A stretch of DNA of 64,000 bases from JAICKM01 sp050998805 (GTDB lineage Bacteria; Chloroflexota; Chloroflexia; QHBQ01; JAICKM01). Shown piece by piece: positions 7,834 to 16,344 of this stretch. Each line of letters opens with the position of its first letter. The first letter of the stretch is position 1. The translations under genes were made by a program, and so were the position numbers. The notes under the pieces are model-generated. The model made no database searches, was not told where the DNA came from, and worked only from the letters and a program-made list of their open reading frames with translations. The stretch spans positions 16,352-80,351 of the forward strand of contig JBPCPV010000007.1 in the NCBI GenBank assembly GCA_050998805.1. Reading direction: 5' to 3'.

Positions 7834-8877
7834 ATGGGTACGAACCCTACCGATCATGACCACGACGACCACGATCATTCCCATACCGAAGGCGTGCTCG
7901 CCCAGATCCTGGGGATGTTCGGTATCGGCCACGGGCACTCCCACGGCACGGTGCAGGTGGATTCCGCGCTGGAGGGGAGCGCGCAGGGCATCCGTGCCCT
8001 CTGGACCAGCCTGCTGATTCTCGGCGGCACCGCAATCTTTCAGCTTGTGGTCGCCCTGATCAGCGGCAGCGCAGGTCTGCTGGCCGATACGATCCACAAT
8101 TTCGCCGACGCCCTCACCGCGGCGCCGCTGGGGATCGCCTTTGCCCTTAGTCGCCGCCCGCCCAATCGCAGCTTTACTTACGGCTACGACCGGGCCGAAG
8201 ACGTGGCCGGGGTGCTTATCGTCCTGATCATCTTCATCAGCGCGGCGGTCGCTGTCTGGGAGTCCGCGCAAAAGCTGTTCCACCCGGAGCCGATGGCGAA
8301 TATATGGTGGGTCGTGGCCGCGGCGATCGCCGGTTTCATCGGCAATGAGTGGGTGGCCCAGGTGCGTATCCGCACCGGCGAGCGCATCGGCAGCGCCGCC
8401 CTGGTCGCCGACGGCCGGCACGCTCGCGCCGATGGGCTGACCTCGCTGGCGGTGCTCATTGGCGCGTTTGGCGCTCTCATGGGGTTCCCCTTACTCGATC
8501 CCATCGTCGGGCTGCTGATCACGCTTGCGATCCTGATCATCGGCAAGCAGGCCGGGCAAGCGATCCTCTACCGCCTCATGGATGCTGTGGACCCGGCTCT
8601 GGTCGATCAGGTCGAACAGACGGCCCGGGGGATTCCTGGGGTGCGGGGGATCCATGACGTACGGGTGCGCTGGCATGGGCATCGCCTCATCGCCGAGTTG
8701 CACAGCGATGTGGACCCGGCACTCTCGACCGTGGGCAGCCACGCCATCGCCGAGGAGATCCGCCATGCGCTGCTGCACAAGGTCGCGGGGCTTGCCGAGG
8801 CGCTGGTGCATATCGATCCGGCGGGGCACTCGCCGGAGCATTACCACGAGACGACCTGGCACCACCGCCCGACGTAA
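7834..8877 (+). CDS. CDF-family zinc (Zn/Co) efflux transporter
   Basis: 347 residues from the ATG after AAAGAAAGGAAC; an upstream in-frame ATG at 7744 lies inside the repressor gene and is rejected. The N-terminus is a His/Asp-rich metal-binding tail (DHDHDDHDHSH, then GHGHSHG). Six helices follow with the metal-site pairs HNFAD in helix 2 and HARAD in helix 5, the HxxxD combination typical of zinc-type CDF proteins, and then a cytoplasmic ferredoxin-like domain (about 255-330) and a His-rich end. It exports Zn2+ or Co2+ by proton antiport under the upstream repressor. Confidence 0.9.
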   Translation: MGTNPTDHDHDDHDHSHTEGVLAQILGMFGIGHGHSHGTVQVDSALEGSAQGIRALWTSLLILGGTAIFQLVVALISGSAGLLADTIHNFADALTAAPLGIAFALSRRPPNRSFTYGYDRAEDVAGVLIVLIIFISAAVAVWESAQKLFHPEPMANIWWVVAAAIAGFIGNEWVAQVRIRTGERIGSAALVADGRHARADGLTSLAVLIGAFGALMGFPLLDPIVGLLITLAILIIGKQAGQAILYRLMDAVDPALVDQVEQTARGIPGVRGIHDVRVRWHGHRLIAELHSDVDPALSTVGSHAIAEEIRHALLHKVAGLAEALVHIDPAGHSPEHYHETTWHHRPT

Positions 8878-9010
8878 GTTCCAGGGAGAAGGAGGGTGGC
8901 GCGATATGGTAATTGGCCTGTGAGGAGGATTGGAACGGATTTGTACGCCAGCAACTATCGGCTGTCGTAACTCGGGAGCAGAGTCGGATCGTTCGCTGCC
9001 GCGTCCGGGC

Positions 9011-9196
9011 TTATTGGCGGTGTGACTTCCTCTGGTGCCGGCGCTCCCGCAGTTCGTCATCAGCTGTCGTGTCGCTCTGCTCCGCGTACCGCAGGGTCGT
9101 CTGAATGCTACGGTGACCAAGCCGCTTGTTGGTTGTCCAGGAGAATGGCTGGGCAGGCAGGTCTACCCGCGAATCCCCGCGCATCTCTGAGGCGGA
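9011..9196 (-). pseudogene. C-terminal remnant of a tyrosine recombinase
   Basis: Reading leftwards, the frame ends KRLGHRSIQTTLRYAEQ followed by a basic tail and TAA at 9013-9011. This is the distinctive last catalytic box of XerD/phage-type integrases: the LGH histidine and the RYAE tyrosine nucleophile. Homology is clear from about 9127 down to 9011. Further upstream the frame stays open only to about 9196, and the usual R-H-x-x-R box is missing. The remnant abuts the TnpB element, so this was probably an integrated mobile element that has been cut up. Confidence 0.7.
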
Positions 9197-9204
9197 TTAG
9201 GGCG

Positions 9205-9340
9205 TACCTACTATAGTTGCAATTGCTCTTATCAGGTCTTACACCGACAGGAGAAACGGCGTTAACCTACGCCCGTTGACGGGAGCAACTGGGCGGGGGG
9301 ATGGACTACGGCCACCCCAGGGGCTGATGCCCCATTGAGA
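9205..9340 (-). ncRNA. candidate omega RNA at the 3' end of tnpB
   Basis: In IS605-type elements the guide (omega) RNA covers the 3' end of tnpB and runs to the element's right end. Here the tnpB end and the bases beyond it form consecutive hairpins: CCCGT-CAA-CGGG, then GGCGT-AGGTTA-ACGCC, which contains the stop codon. They are followed by about 60 bases of AT-richer sequence. The exact right end, and so the guide, cannot be fixed by eye. Confidence 0.35.
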
Positions 9341-10680
9341 TAGGCGGTATGCCGCACCGCCAGCAACGCCTTGACTGCCGCGCGATCCGCACAGGCGGCC
9401 AGGTCCCGGTCGCCCCAGCGGGCCGCAATGTTGCGCGCGGCATTCTCGTCTGCGTTCAATTGTAAGCCACACACCCCGCAACAGAACGTCTGCTGGGAGG
9501 GCCGATTGGCCCGCTCGGTGTAATGGCAGCGTGAGCATTCTTGCGAGGAGTAGGAGCTTTTCACCCAGGTCGCGCGCACCCCCCGCTTGCGTGCGCCCCA
9601 CTCCAACGCTTTGGCGATGTGCGCCAGGTTCGACCCGTACAGATACGCGTTCATGGCGCGGGCCTTGAAGCGCATCGTCCGCACCGACAAGTCTTCATAG
9701 GCGACCTGCCGGCCGGGGTGGGCGGCGTAGAAGTCGTTGACCGCCCGGTTGATCTCCTGCCGGACATGGCGGGCCAGCCGCTTATTCGTCAAGGAGGGCA
9801 GCTTGGTCACGCCCTTCTTCTTCAGGCAGGCCCGCAGCTTGGCCTTGCGCCGCCGCCGGGCGCGGTCGCGCCGATGCCGCGCGGCCAGCTTGCCGTGAAA
9901 GCTGCCGTAGTGCCGGCCGGTGGAACTCGTCAGGAAGCTGACGATCCCCACGTCCACTCCGACGACCGGGGAGCTGGCGGTCGTCGTCGGGGCAACCTCA
10001 ACGTCTAGGGTCAGCGTGAGCCACCAGCCGTCCGGTTGGCGCGTAAGCGTCGTGGAGGTGTTAGGTTGGTTTCCGGCCAGCGCCGCCCGGTGGTAGGCAG
10101 ACAGCTTGACCGGCAGCAACACCGGACGGCCCTTGTCCAGGGTACTGAGGCGCAGCCAGTAATCGAAGCGGCTGTCGTGGCTGGGCTCTAATTTGGCAAC
10201 GTTGGCGTTGGCCTGGATGACCGGCCGGCGGAGTTCGGGGAGGCGCGGCTCGGCCCACTGCGGCGCGTGGCGGTAGGTGGCCGTGCGGCCGTCGGGATAG
10301 GCCAGCTCGGTCTGCCCCGAAGTGCCGCCGACGTGGGTTTGGCAGCCTGCCGGTAACAGGGGTGGCAGATGCGCGTCGGGGGCGGCCTGGTAGTCGGCCA
10401 GGGCCTCCTGATACGCGGCGTAGGCGCGCGCGCGGTTGGAGCGCCAGGACTGGGCAATACCGGCGGCCTGCTGGATGGCGACGCGCTGCCAGCGGGCGGA
10501 GAGGGGGCTGGGAAAGCACGGGGACGCGAACTTGTCCGGTGCCTGGACGGTGCAGAAGGCGGTAACGTACTGCCGGCAGAGCACCATGTACTCCGCCACC
10601 AGGGCGTCGAGCGTGGCGACTTTGCCGTCATTGGCCGCCGCCAGCCGGATGTGGGTGAGGGCGCGTGTCAGTATCGCCAT
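9262..10680 (-). CDS. tnpB: TnpB RNA-guided nuclease of an IS605-type element
   Basis: 472 residues. All catalytic parts are present: RuvC-I with GVDVGIVSFLTSS, RuvC-II with VAYEDLSVRTM, a four-Cys zinc ribbon (CSRCHYTE...FCCGVCG), and the last RuvC Asp in LNADENAARNI. TnpB uses an omega RNA from its own 3' end to cut DNA next to a short transposon-associated motif. No tnpA is adjacent, so the element is non-autonomous or relies on TnpA elsewhere. It is somewhat longer than the usual 350-430 residues, with the extra length mostly before RuvC-I. It lies immediately beside an integrase remnant. Confidence 0.88.
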   Translation of the reverse strand: MAILTRALTHIRLAAANDGKVATLDALVAEYMVLCRQYVTAFCTVQAPDKFASPCFPSPLSARWQRVAIQQAAGIAQSWRSNRARAYAAYQEALADYQAAPDAHLPPLLPAGCQTHVGGTSGQTELAYPDGRTATYRHAPQWAEPRLPELRRPVIQANANVAKLEPSHDSRFDYWLRLSTLDKGRPVLLPVKLSAYHRAALAGNQPNTSTTLTRQPDGWWLTLTLDVEVAPTTTASSPVVGVDVGIVSFLTSSTGRHYGSFHGKLAARHRRDRARRRRKAKLRACLKKKGVTKLPSLTNKRLARHVRQEINRAVNDFYAAHPGRQVAYEDLSVRTMRFKARAMNAYLYGSNLAHIAKALEWGARKRGVRATWVKSSYSSQECSRCHYTERANRPSQQTFCCGVCGLQLNADENAARNIAARWGDRDLAACADRAAVKALLAVRHTAYLNGASAPGVAVVHPPAQLLPSTGVG

Positions 10681-11199
10681 ATTCTACCTATCTCCCCCAG
10701 CCAGCAAAAAGCGGCAACGCCGGCACCACCAGTTCGTGGTCTGATAGTCCATACTACTTCTGATAAGCCTCGACTATCCAGGCTTAGACTGGTTTACAAT
10801 ACTATGGTCTGTGGTTTGCGGCGACGCTACCGGCAGGCTCCGCCGCGCGCTGTGAGGGTGCTCCCCTGTCCAGTTCAAGCTGTCCCATGGTAGGGGTCAG
10901 TCCCGCCGGGAGCAGGATCGATATATCCGGTCTCCTGTCCCACCGGCGGACGTGGTAAGCCAACCGCTCATGGTTGCTCGTGTATTCTACGAACGTTGAT
11001 TACTAAGTTTATCCGCATACTACGGATTTCGTGACCTTTATTTGACGGAAAAATCACAATTCGGCATTGCTTACGCGCCCGTCGGTCTGCTAGAATACCA
11101 GTGGCAGTGCCGCAATCATCCCGCGTGGTGGAAGCCCGTGATCCTGGATCGGCCAGTGAAGATCGGCAGCAGCAAGACGAGTTCAAGGAGAAATGCCTC
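10681..11199. other. non-coding stretch with structured DNA
   Basis: No credible gene. 10681-10800 should contain the left end of the TnpB element. Around 10900-10950 there is a long imperfect hairpin whose arms contain CCGCCGG...AGGA and TCCT...CCGGCGG. ATCCG/CGGAT arms occur at 11011-11015 and 11023-11027. The bases from about 11067 form the promoter of the CHAP gene. The hairpin may be an old IS end; I found no known riboswitch. Confidence 0.4.
11067..11096 (+). promoter_or_regulatory. promoter of the CHAP-domain gene
   Basis: TTGCTT (11067-11072), 18 bp, TAGAAT (11091-11096). It gives a leader of about 95 bases before the GTG at 11200. Confidence 0.5.
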
Positions 11200-11634
11200 G
11201 TGTTACGGATAAAAACCCTCGTATGGAGCTTGGCCGCCGTCGCGATTGCGGGCTTGCTCTCACTGACCCTTGATACCGCTACGCCGGCGTTCGCCGGCAA
11301 CGAATATCCCTATGGACAGTGTACCTACTATGTGAAATCAGTACGTAGCGACGTCAGCAACTACTGGGGTGATGCACGCTACTGGGCATACCGGGCTAGT
11401 CGCGCCGGATTCCCTGTCAGCACCCAGCCCCAGGTTGGAGACGTTGCCGTGTTCCAGCCCTATGTGCAGGGGCTCAGCCCGTACGGTCACGTGGCGATTG
11501 TGGCTGCCGTCGCGGGTAACCGCTTTGAGACTATCTCCATGTGGGGCACAGAAGCGACGGGCCGCATCCATGTGAACTGGCATTACCGTGCTGCGGGGGT
11601 CAGCTTCATTCATAAGCCGGGGCGCGGGCGGTAG
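11200..11634 (+). CDS. secreted CHAP-domain peptidoglycan hydrolase
   Basis: 144 residues. The start is the GTG nine bases after AAGGAG; this puts a clean signal peptide (residues 1-32, ending TPAFA) at the N-terminus. The mature protein is one CHAP (NlpC/P60-like) domain with the catalytic Cys in YGQCTYYV and the His in YGHVAIV, separated by the GDVAVFQPY strand. CHAP enzymes are amidases or endopeptidases that cut peptidoglycan peptides. There is no binding domain and no neighbour in an operon. Role: cell-wall turnover or attack on other cells. Confidence 0.82.
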   Translation: MLRIKTLVWSLAAVAIAGLLSLTLDTATPAFAGNEYPYGQCTYYVKSVRSDVSNYWGDARYWAYRASRAGFPVSTQPQVGDVAVFQPYVQGLSPYGHVAIVAAVAGNRFETISMWGTEATGRIHVNWHYRAAGVSFIHKPGRGR

Positions 11635-11770
11635 ACTAAGCGCCGGCACACACACCTCGTCAGCGGGGAAACGCTCCCGGGTGGTCCGCGTGTCACCCCG
11701 CCCAAACAGCAGCCCAAGGGTGCCGCTAGGGACACCGGACATCTAACTCGCCCGGTTACCTGACCGGCTA

Positions 11771-12127
11771 CGGGTCACGGCGATTGCCTTGTCGCGGCGC
11801 ACCATCGCCACGATCCGCCAGAACCTGTTCTGGGCCTTCTTCTACAACGTCGTGCTGATCCCGGTGGCAGCGGGTATTCTCTTCCCGCTGTTCGGGCTGC
11901 TGCTCAACCCGATCATGGCTGGGGCGGCGATGGTAATGTCCAGCGTCAGTTTGGTTACCAACTCGCTGCGGCTGCGCGGGTTCACTCCGCCCAGGGACGC
12001 CGCGGCTATTCTCTATCCGAGCCTGCGCAGCCGGCTTGCCGATGCCGGATATCTGCTTGTCATTGGCCTGCTCGCCCTGGCCCTCGGCGCGGTATCGCTC
12101 TTCTTGTTCCGTCCGATGATGCCCTGA
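11771..12127 (+). pseudogene. C-terminal fragment of a copper P1B-type ATPase
   Basis: About 118 residues that match only the last two helices of CopA-type ATPases: TAIALSRRTIATIRQNLFWA, AFFYNVVLIPVAAG, and the signature AMVMSSVSLVTNSLRLRGF, followed by a non-native hydrophobic tail. The phosphorylation (DKTG), HP and ATP-binding parts are absent and nothing upstream continues the homology. It cannot transport anything. It sits next to an intact CopZ-like gene, so a copper operon was probably broken here. Confidence 0.75.
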
Positions 12128-12167
12128 GCGACCAATCGATCATACTAATGAAAGGAATGAATACACC

Positions 12168-12389
12168 ATGTCTGAAGTCATCCTGAAAGTGCCTGACATT
12201 TCCTGCGAGCACTGCGAGCGGACCATACTCGAGACGCTCCAGGGTCAGAGCGGCATAAAGAGCGTGCGGGTCAGTATCCCCGACAAGACGGTCCGCCGCG
12301 ACTATGACGAAAAAGCGCTGAACTTGCAGGAGATCGGCGCCCTCCTGGCGGAGGAAGGTTACCCGGTAGCCGGCAACCGCCTGGCCTAG
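12168..12389 (+). CDS. copZ: HMA-domain copper chaperone, CopZ-like
   Basis: 73 residues making one heavy-metal-associated domain. The metal site is CEHC in the loop after strand 1 (DISCEHCERTI), and the expected beta-alpha-beta-beta-alpha-beta pattern is complete, ending GYPVAGN. CopZ-type chaperones pass Cu(I) to CopA ATPases. A good AAAGGAA site precedes the ATG. It is the only intact member of this local metal cluster; its ATPase neighbour is a fragment, so any partner must be elsewhere. Confidence 0.85.
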   Translation: MSEVILKVPDISCEHCERTILETLQGQSGIKSVRVSIPDKTVRRDYDEKALNLQEIGALLAEEGYPVAGNRLA

Positions 12390-12395
12390 CCGCCC

Positions 12396-12541
12396 GTGAA
12401 CGCCATGGACCTGGTAATTGCGCTCGGCAATGCGCTCGGTACGGCCGGCGCCATGTTCTGGGATGTGCTCTGGCCGCTCGTCCTGGGCTTCGCCTTGTCG
12501 GGCGCGGTACAGGCGGTCGTGTCGCGCGGGGCGCGAAGACA
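12396..12541 (+). pseudogene. N-terminal fragment of a DUF318/ArsP-type permease
   Basis: The frame begins MNAMDLVIALGNALG and continues with the conserved first-helix motif FWDVLWPLVLGFALSGAVQA and VVSRGA, then loses homology after about 48 residues. From about 12542 the sequence is a different family in another frame. This looks like a recombination junction and not a real start of a gene. Confidence 0.6.
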
Positions 12542-12856
12542 ATGGTCGAGAAAGAGTTTGGCCTCGACATCGCGCCCGACACCGCGCGTATCAGCGCGGG
12601 AGTGACGATGGGGCTCTCCTACATGCTCGCCTCCGTCGTGCCCCTGCTCGCCTACTTTTTCCTGCCCATCCAACCCGCGTTCTTCGCCTCGCTGGCGCTG
12701 ACCTTCCTTTGTCTGATCGGCGTGGGCGTGGTGCGTGGGAAGCTGGCCAAACTCAATTTAGTGCAGAGCGCCGGCGAGATTGTCCTGGTCGGCACCGTCT
12801 CCGGCCTTGGCGGGTACTTCCTGGGCACCTGGCTGCCGCATCTATTGGGCTACTGA
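12542..12856 (+). pseudogene. C-terminal half of a VIT1/CCC1-family iron/manganese transporter
   Basis: 104 residues: VEKEFGLD, then GVTMGLSYMLASVVPLLAYF, a second helix, GVGVVRGKLAKL, and a last helix ending GGYFLGTWLPHLLGY. This is the second half of VIT1-like transporters, which normally have five helices and begin with a metal-binding cytoplasmic part. The first half is absent and a permease fragment is joined directly upstream. An ATG at 12542 could start a shortened protein, but function is unlikely. Confidence 0.65.
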
Positions 12857-13010
12857 TGCTGCCCCTTCGGGACCGGGTGCAGGGAGCACGTCAGCCCTGA
12901 GAGCAGACGGGAGGATAACGTTAGGCACTCGGCAGCGGAGCCACAGAGGTGCGGTGCGTGACCTATAACGATCACCCAACGTCCCACGCAACCGGGATAG
13001 GGAGTATCCA

Positions 13011-13706
13011 ATGTCAAATGGCGATCTAAACATCCCATTGATAGTCAAAGAGCTAAGAAGCGAGTCCGCCGACTGCTTGAGTATCGTGTATGAGCGGCCC
13101 CCAGGCTTTACTTTCGAAGCCGGTATGTGGATGGACATCCGCTTTCTCTCCGCGGAGTTATCCATCGGCAGAACGTTTTCTTTTGCGTCCTCGCCCACGG
13201 AGCCGGATCTGATGATCACCTTCAAGCAAGGAGCCACGTTATTCAAAGCGAGTATGGAAAGCGTGCAGCCGGGCGATGTGATGCTCATAACGCAATACGG
13301 CAGCAATGGTCTCCGACGGGACCCCACGCTGCCTGCCGTGTTCCTGGCCGGAGGCGTGGGTATTGCGCCCCTGCGCAGTATGATCAAGGCGGGTATCGAC
13401 GAGCACGCCGTGCTGAACACGCGGCTCATTTACGTCAATCGTACCACGGACTTCCCATTCCGGCGTGAACTCGAGGAATGGCGGCAGATCGATCCGTCGC
13501 TACGCCTGCACCTGGTGGTCTCCGGGACGGAAGGCCATCTGACGCGGCAGCAGCTGGCCGGCTATCTGGCCGGTAGCGAGATCAGCCACGCGAAATACTA
13601 CCTGGCGGGCCCGCCGGGCATTGTCAGCAGCGCGGAAAGTATACTGCTACGCTTACACATCGCGCCAGACCGCATCCTCACGGATAGTTTTACGGGCTAC
13701 GAATAG
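13011..13706 (+). CDS. ferredoxin-NADP reductase-type FAD/NAD(P) oxidoreductase
   Basis: 231 residues. FAD domain (about 1-100) with the flavin motif RTFSFASS, and a NAD(P) domain (about 105-231) with GGVGIAPLRSM, YYLAGPPG and the terminal DSFTGYE aromatic tail. No iron-sulphur domain is attached, so it needs a separate electron partner. The codon use is less GC-rich than its neighbours, and it follows a zone of broken genes, which suggests transfer. The start is the ATG after GATAGGGAG. Substrate not predictable. Confidence 0.8.
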   Translation: MSNGDLNIPLIVKELRSESADCLSIVYERPPGFTFEAGMWMDIRFLSAELSIGRTFSFASSPTEPDLMITFKQGATLFKASMESVQPGDVMLITQYGSNGLRRDPTLPAVFLAGGVGIAPLRSMIKAGIDEHAVLNTRLIYVNRTTDFPFRRELEEWRQIDPSLRLHLVVSGTEGHLTRQQLAGYLAGSEISHAKYYLAGPPGIVSSAESILLRLHIAPDRILTDSFTGYE

Positions 13707-13744
13707 CAGAGTCGCGCGGCGCGATCAAGGAGGTTTTGCGCGAT

Positions 13745-14449
13745 ATGGTAATTGAACCGCCCGGTAACGTTTCGATCATGGCCGTGGCGGCCCACCCGGA
13801 CGATATCGAAAGCTGGTGCGCGGGCACGCTGGCGCGCGCGATAGATGCGGGTGCGACGGTGCGGCTGCTGCTGCTGACCTCGGGCGATAAGGGCACCGAC
13901 GACCCAGCGCTTACCGCCCCGCAGGTCGCGGCGCTGCGCGAGCAGGAAGTCCAAACGGCCGCCAGGCAACTCGGCCTGGCGGAGGTCGCGTTCCTGCGCT
14001 ATCCCGACGGGGACCTGGAAGATACCCGCGCGCTACGCGGGGAGGTGGTGGCCTGGATTCGAAGCTGGCGGCCACGCGTCCTGTTCACCCATGATCCAGA
14101 GCACTCCTACCCGCCCTATTTGAGCCACCGAGATCATCGGATTACGGGCCGCGTGGCCCTCGATGCGGCCTATCCGCTGGCGCGCGACCGCTTGACGTTC
14201 CCCGAGCAGATCGCGGCTGGGCTGGCGCCGCATGTCGTAGAGGAAGTCTGGTTGTTTGCCAGTACCGCGCCCACGGCCTATGTTGATATTGCCCCGGCCT
14301 TCGACCGCAAGATCGCTGCCCGCCTGGCCCATGTGAGCCAAACGCGCGACCCGGCCGCGCTTCGTGCGAGTTGGCGGCAGCGCGCGGCAGACATCGGCGC
14401 CCCGGCAGGGCTAGGCTTGGCAGAAGCCTTTCACGTGCTGCAACTCTGA
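13745..14449 (+). CDS. PIG-L/LmbE-family zinc deacetylase
   Basis: 234 residues. The zinc motif AHPDD near the N-terminus, together with the later SHRDH, is diagnostic of PIG-L enzymes, which remove acetyl groups from GlcNAc-linked small molecules (mycothiol and bacillithiol pathways, GPI precursors, antibiotics). The ATG at 13745 has AAGGAGG 11 bp upstream; a TTG at 13736 would be too close to it. The reductase gene ends 38 bp before, so the two may be co-transcribed. A low-molecular-weight thiol pathway is possible but not shown. Confidence 0.85.
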   Translation: MVIEPPGNVSIMAVAAHPDDIESWCAGTLARAIDAGATVRLLLLTSGDKGTDDPALTAPQVAALREQEVQTAARQLGLAEVAFLRYPDGDLEDTRALRGEVVAWIRSWRPRVLFTHDPEHSYPPYLSHRDHRITGRVALDAAYPLARDRLTFPEQIAAGLAPHVVEEVWLFASTAPTAYVDIAPAFDRKIAARLAHVSQTRDPAALRASWRQRAADIGAPAGLGLAEAFHVLQL

Positions 14450-14453
14450 ATGG

Positions 14454-16058
14454 CTAGCGCAACAAGCCGGTGGTCGTGACCGCCTGTACCGTGATCACCA
14501 GGCCGAGGCCGGCGATTCCGAGCGCGGAGACCAGGGGCAGACGCTGGAAGAACCCATTGTTGATCGGCGCTCGCTCGACGAACCTGCGGGCGTAGAGTAG
14601 CATCAGGCCGATAGCCGACAATACCACCGCCAAGCCCACGCTGAACACCAGGATCAATACCATCCCGAAGCCGATCTGATTGTACGAGATCGCGCTCAAC
14701 ATCACGATCAGCGCCGAGGGGCAGGGGAGTATGCCGCCGCTGGCACCGAGCGCGAGCAGGCTACGTATGCTGATGGTCGTCTCGCCGATCGGAACATGAG
14801 AATGCGGCTTGCTCCAAGGCCCGTGCTGGTGTTCGTGTCCGGTATCGTGTTCGTGTCCGGTATCGTGTCCGTGTGTGTGCCCGATATCGTGTTCGTGGTC
14901 GTGGTCCTGTGCATCGATTGTAGCAAGCGCCGGGACAGCGGGCCGCCGTCCTATCCTGGGAAGGAGGCTAAGCCCTTTCGCGCGCAGCCCTTGCCATCGC
15001 CCACGGAACATGGCGATCCCTAATATGAGTACCGTGGCCCCGGAGAGGAAGGTTATCCACGGGAAGAGCTTCTCCGGGACTATATATTGCGCGGCGTACA
15101 TCGTGACGAATCCGAGAGCAAAGACCCCGATGGTGTGGGTGATAGTCACCGAAAGTCCAAGCAGCACAGCGTGGATCGGAGTGCCCCGGCTGCCGACCAG
15201 GTAGGCGGCCGCGACTGTCTTGCCGTGCCCCGGAGACAACGCGTGAGCAGCGCCCAGGCCGAACGCAATTACCAAAGCTAACAGCCAGCCGTTAAGAGAG
15301 AGATCTCGCTTGGTCATGATCTCCGTGAGCGCGTCCATGCGGCCGGCGATCCAATCTGTTTTCTGTCCAGGTAGTTGGTTTGAGACCTGCGCCGCGGGAG
15401 CGGCGACCCCGTTCGTGGTAAAGCGGAAAGAGGTTTCAAGTATCACGGGAGGGGTGTTCAGTAGTTCCTGTGGATAGACGGTCAGCGCGTTACTCCGGTC
15501 GGTCGTCGGCACGTCGGAGCCGGTGATCTCGCCTCCGGGGCCTGCCGCCGCGATGATCTCCTTCCAGCCGATCCGCTCGGGATAGTTGCTGTCACGATAT
15601 GAGAGCAGCCCGGTCGTCGGACCCGGCAAAGCAGCGAACAAGCTGAGGTCGATGCGGAGAGTCGGCAACCCCCCGGCCCCCGGCGGAAAGCTGAGTTGCG
15701 CGGACCGCTGCTTAAGCGCGAGCTGCCTACCGTCCGTGGACAGGTTCAGCCCCGAGATCAGCATTGCCGCCCTGCGTCCCAAGTACGCGTCATGCTCCGC
15801 GGGGGTGAGTTGACTGCTGTGGTCGGCACGGATGTCGCTCAACTCCTGGTAGGCGGGGATTTCGGCCATGTCGATCACGTACCGCACGGCGATGCCGTCG
15901 CCGTCCACTCGGAGCGCCGAATAATGGTTTATGGTGAAGTTGCCCATCGGATGCTGTAGCGGTGCCGCTCCCGCCGGGCGGGTGGCTAGCAGGCCGAGGA
16001 CCGGAATGACCAGTAATACAAACAATCCGGCACGCAACCGCAACTTGGAACGAAGCAT
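14454..16058 (-). CDS. NicO-family nickel/cobalt transporter with extracytoplasmic domain
   Basis: 534 residues: signal peptide (1-31), an extracytoplasmic beta-rich domain (about 35-260), then NicO helices. The family motif HALSPGHGKTVAAAYLVGS is followed by THTIGVFALG. A His/Asp-rich cytoplasmic loop (repeats of GHEHDT) precedes LGASGGILPCPSALIVML. The His repeat is encoded by 18-bp tandem units near 14830-14880. RcnA-like members export Ni/Co; others import. The fused N-terminal domain is usual in Actinobacteria and Chloroflexota. It is convergent with the deacetylase (4-bp gap). A GGGAGAGGG site precedes the ATG. Confidence 0.85.
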   Translation of the reverse strand: MLRSKLRLRAGLFVLLVIPVLGLLATRPAGAAPLQHPMGNFTINHYSALRVDGDGIAVRYVIDMAEIPAYQELSDIRADHSSQLTPAEHDAYLGRRAAMLISGLNLSTDGRQLALKQRSAQLSFPPGAGGLPTLRIDLSLFAALPGPTTGLLSYRDSNYPERIGWKEIIAAAGPGGEITGSDVPTTDRSNALTVYPQELLNTPPVILETSFRFTTNGVAAPAAQVSNQLPGQKTDWIAGRMDALTEIMTKRDLSLNGWLLALVIAFGLGAAHALSPGHGKTVAAAYLVGSRGTPIHAVLLGLSVTITHTIGVFALGFVTMYAAQYIVPEKLFPWITFLSGATVLILGIAMFRGRWQGLRAKGLSLLPRIGRRPAVPALATIDAQDHDHEHDIGHTHGHDTGHEHDTGHEHQHGPWSKPHSHVPIGETTISIRSLLALGASGGILPCPSALIVMLSAISYNQIGFGMVLILVFSVGLAVVLSAIGLMLLYARRFVERAPINNGFFQRLPLVSALGIAGLGLVITVQAVTTTGLLR

Positions 16059-16240
16059 ACGATCCCTCTCCCAGAGCTATCCGCTCTACTATCCTCAGCT
16101 AGTGCTTCCAAGCATAATACTTTCGCCGGCAGGCGTCCAGAGGTCCTTCGGTCCTGCTTCCATTCGGCAGGCCGGTGGCCCCCGACGTAGTCAATACACC
16201 GCAGCGGCGCATTTGGATTGCAGCGCCGCCGATCGGCCTC

Positions 16241-16269
16241 TTGACAAATCTGTCTAGATCCACTATAGT
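16241..16269 (+). promoter_or_regulatory. promoter of the tlpA-ccm region with ACTATAGT core
   Basis: TTGACA (16241-16246), 17 bp, TATAGT (16264-16269). The -10 is embedded in the 8-bp palindrome ACTATAGT. An AGGAGG lies at about 16275-16280 in the predicted start of the transcript with no start codon at a suitable distance; the real start is at 16345. Confidence 0.75.
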
Positions 16270-16344
16270 TACATAGGAGGTTTGGCGGGCGGCCGGATCG
16301 GAGCGGCGGCCTTTCAAGGACCTTTTAGTCTAGGGGGCCTGACG

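Noticed and set aside
8906..8923. Five-codon ORF with a strong ribosome site as a leader peptide
   Set aside because: No gene follows in the right direction; more likely a left-over gene start.
10900..10950. Possible riboswitch before the CHAP gene (a bit like AGGAGACC of cobalamin or the c-di-AMP type)
   Set aside because: The matching bases are on the wrong strand or lack the conserved core, and the CHAP promoter lies downstream of it.
12396..12856. One permease gene with a simple frameshift
   Set aside because: The two halves belong to different families (ArsP-type head, VIT1-type tail), so it is a join and not a frameshift.
14790..14890. 18-bp tandem repeat as a separate element
   Set aside because: It encodes the His/Asp metal-binding loop of the NicO protein and is explained by that.
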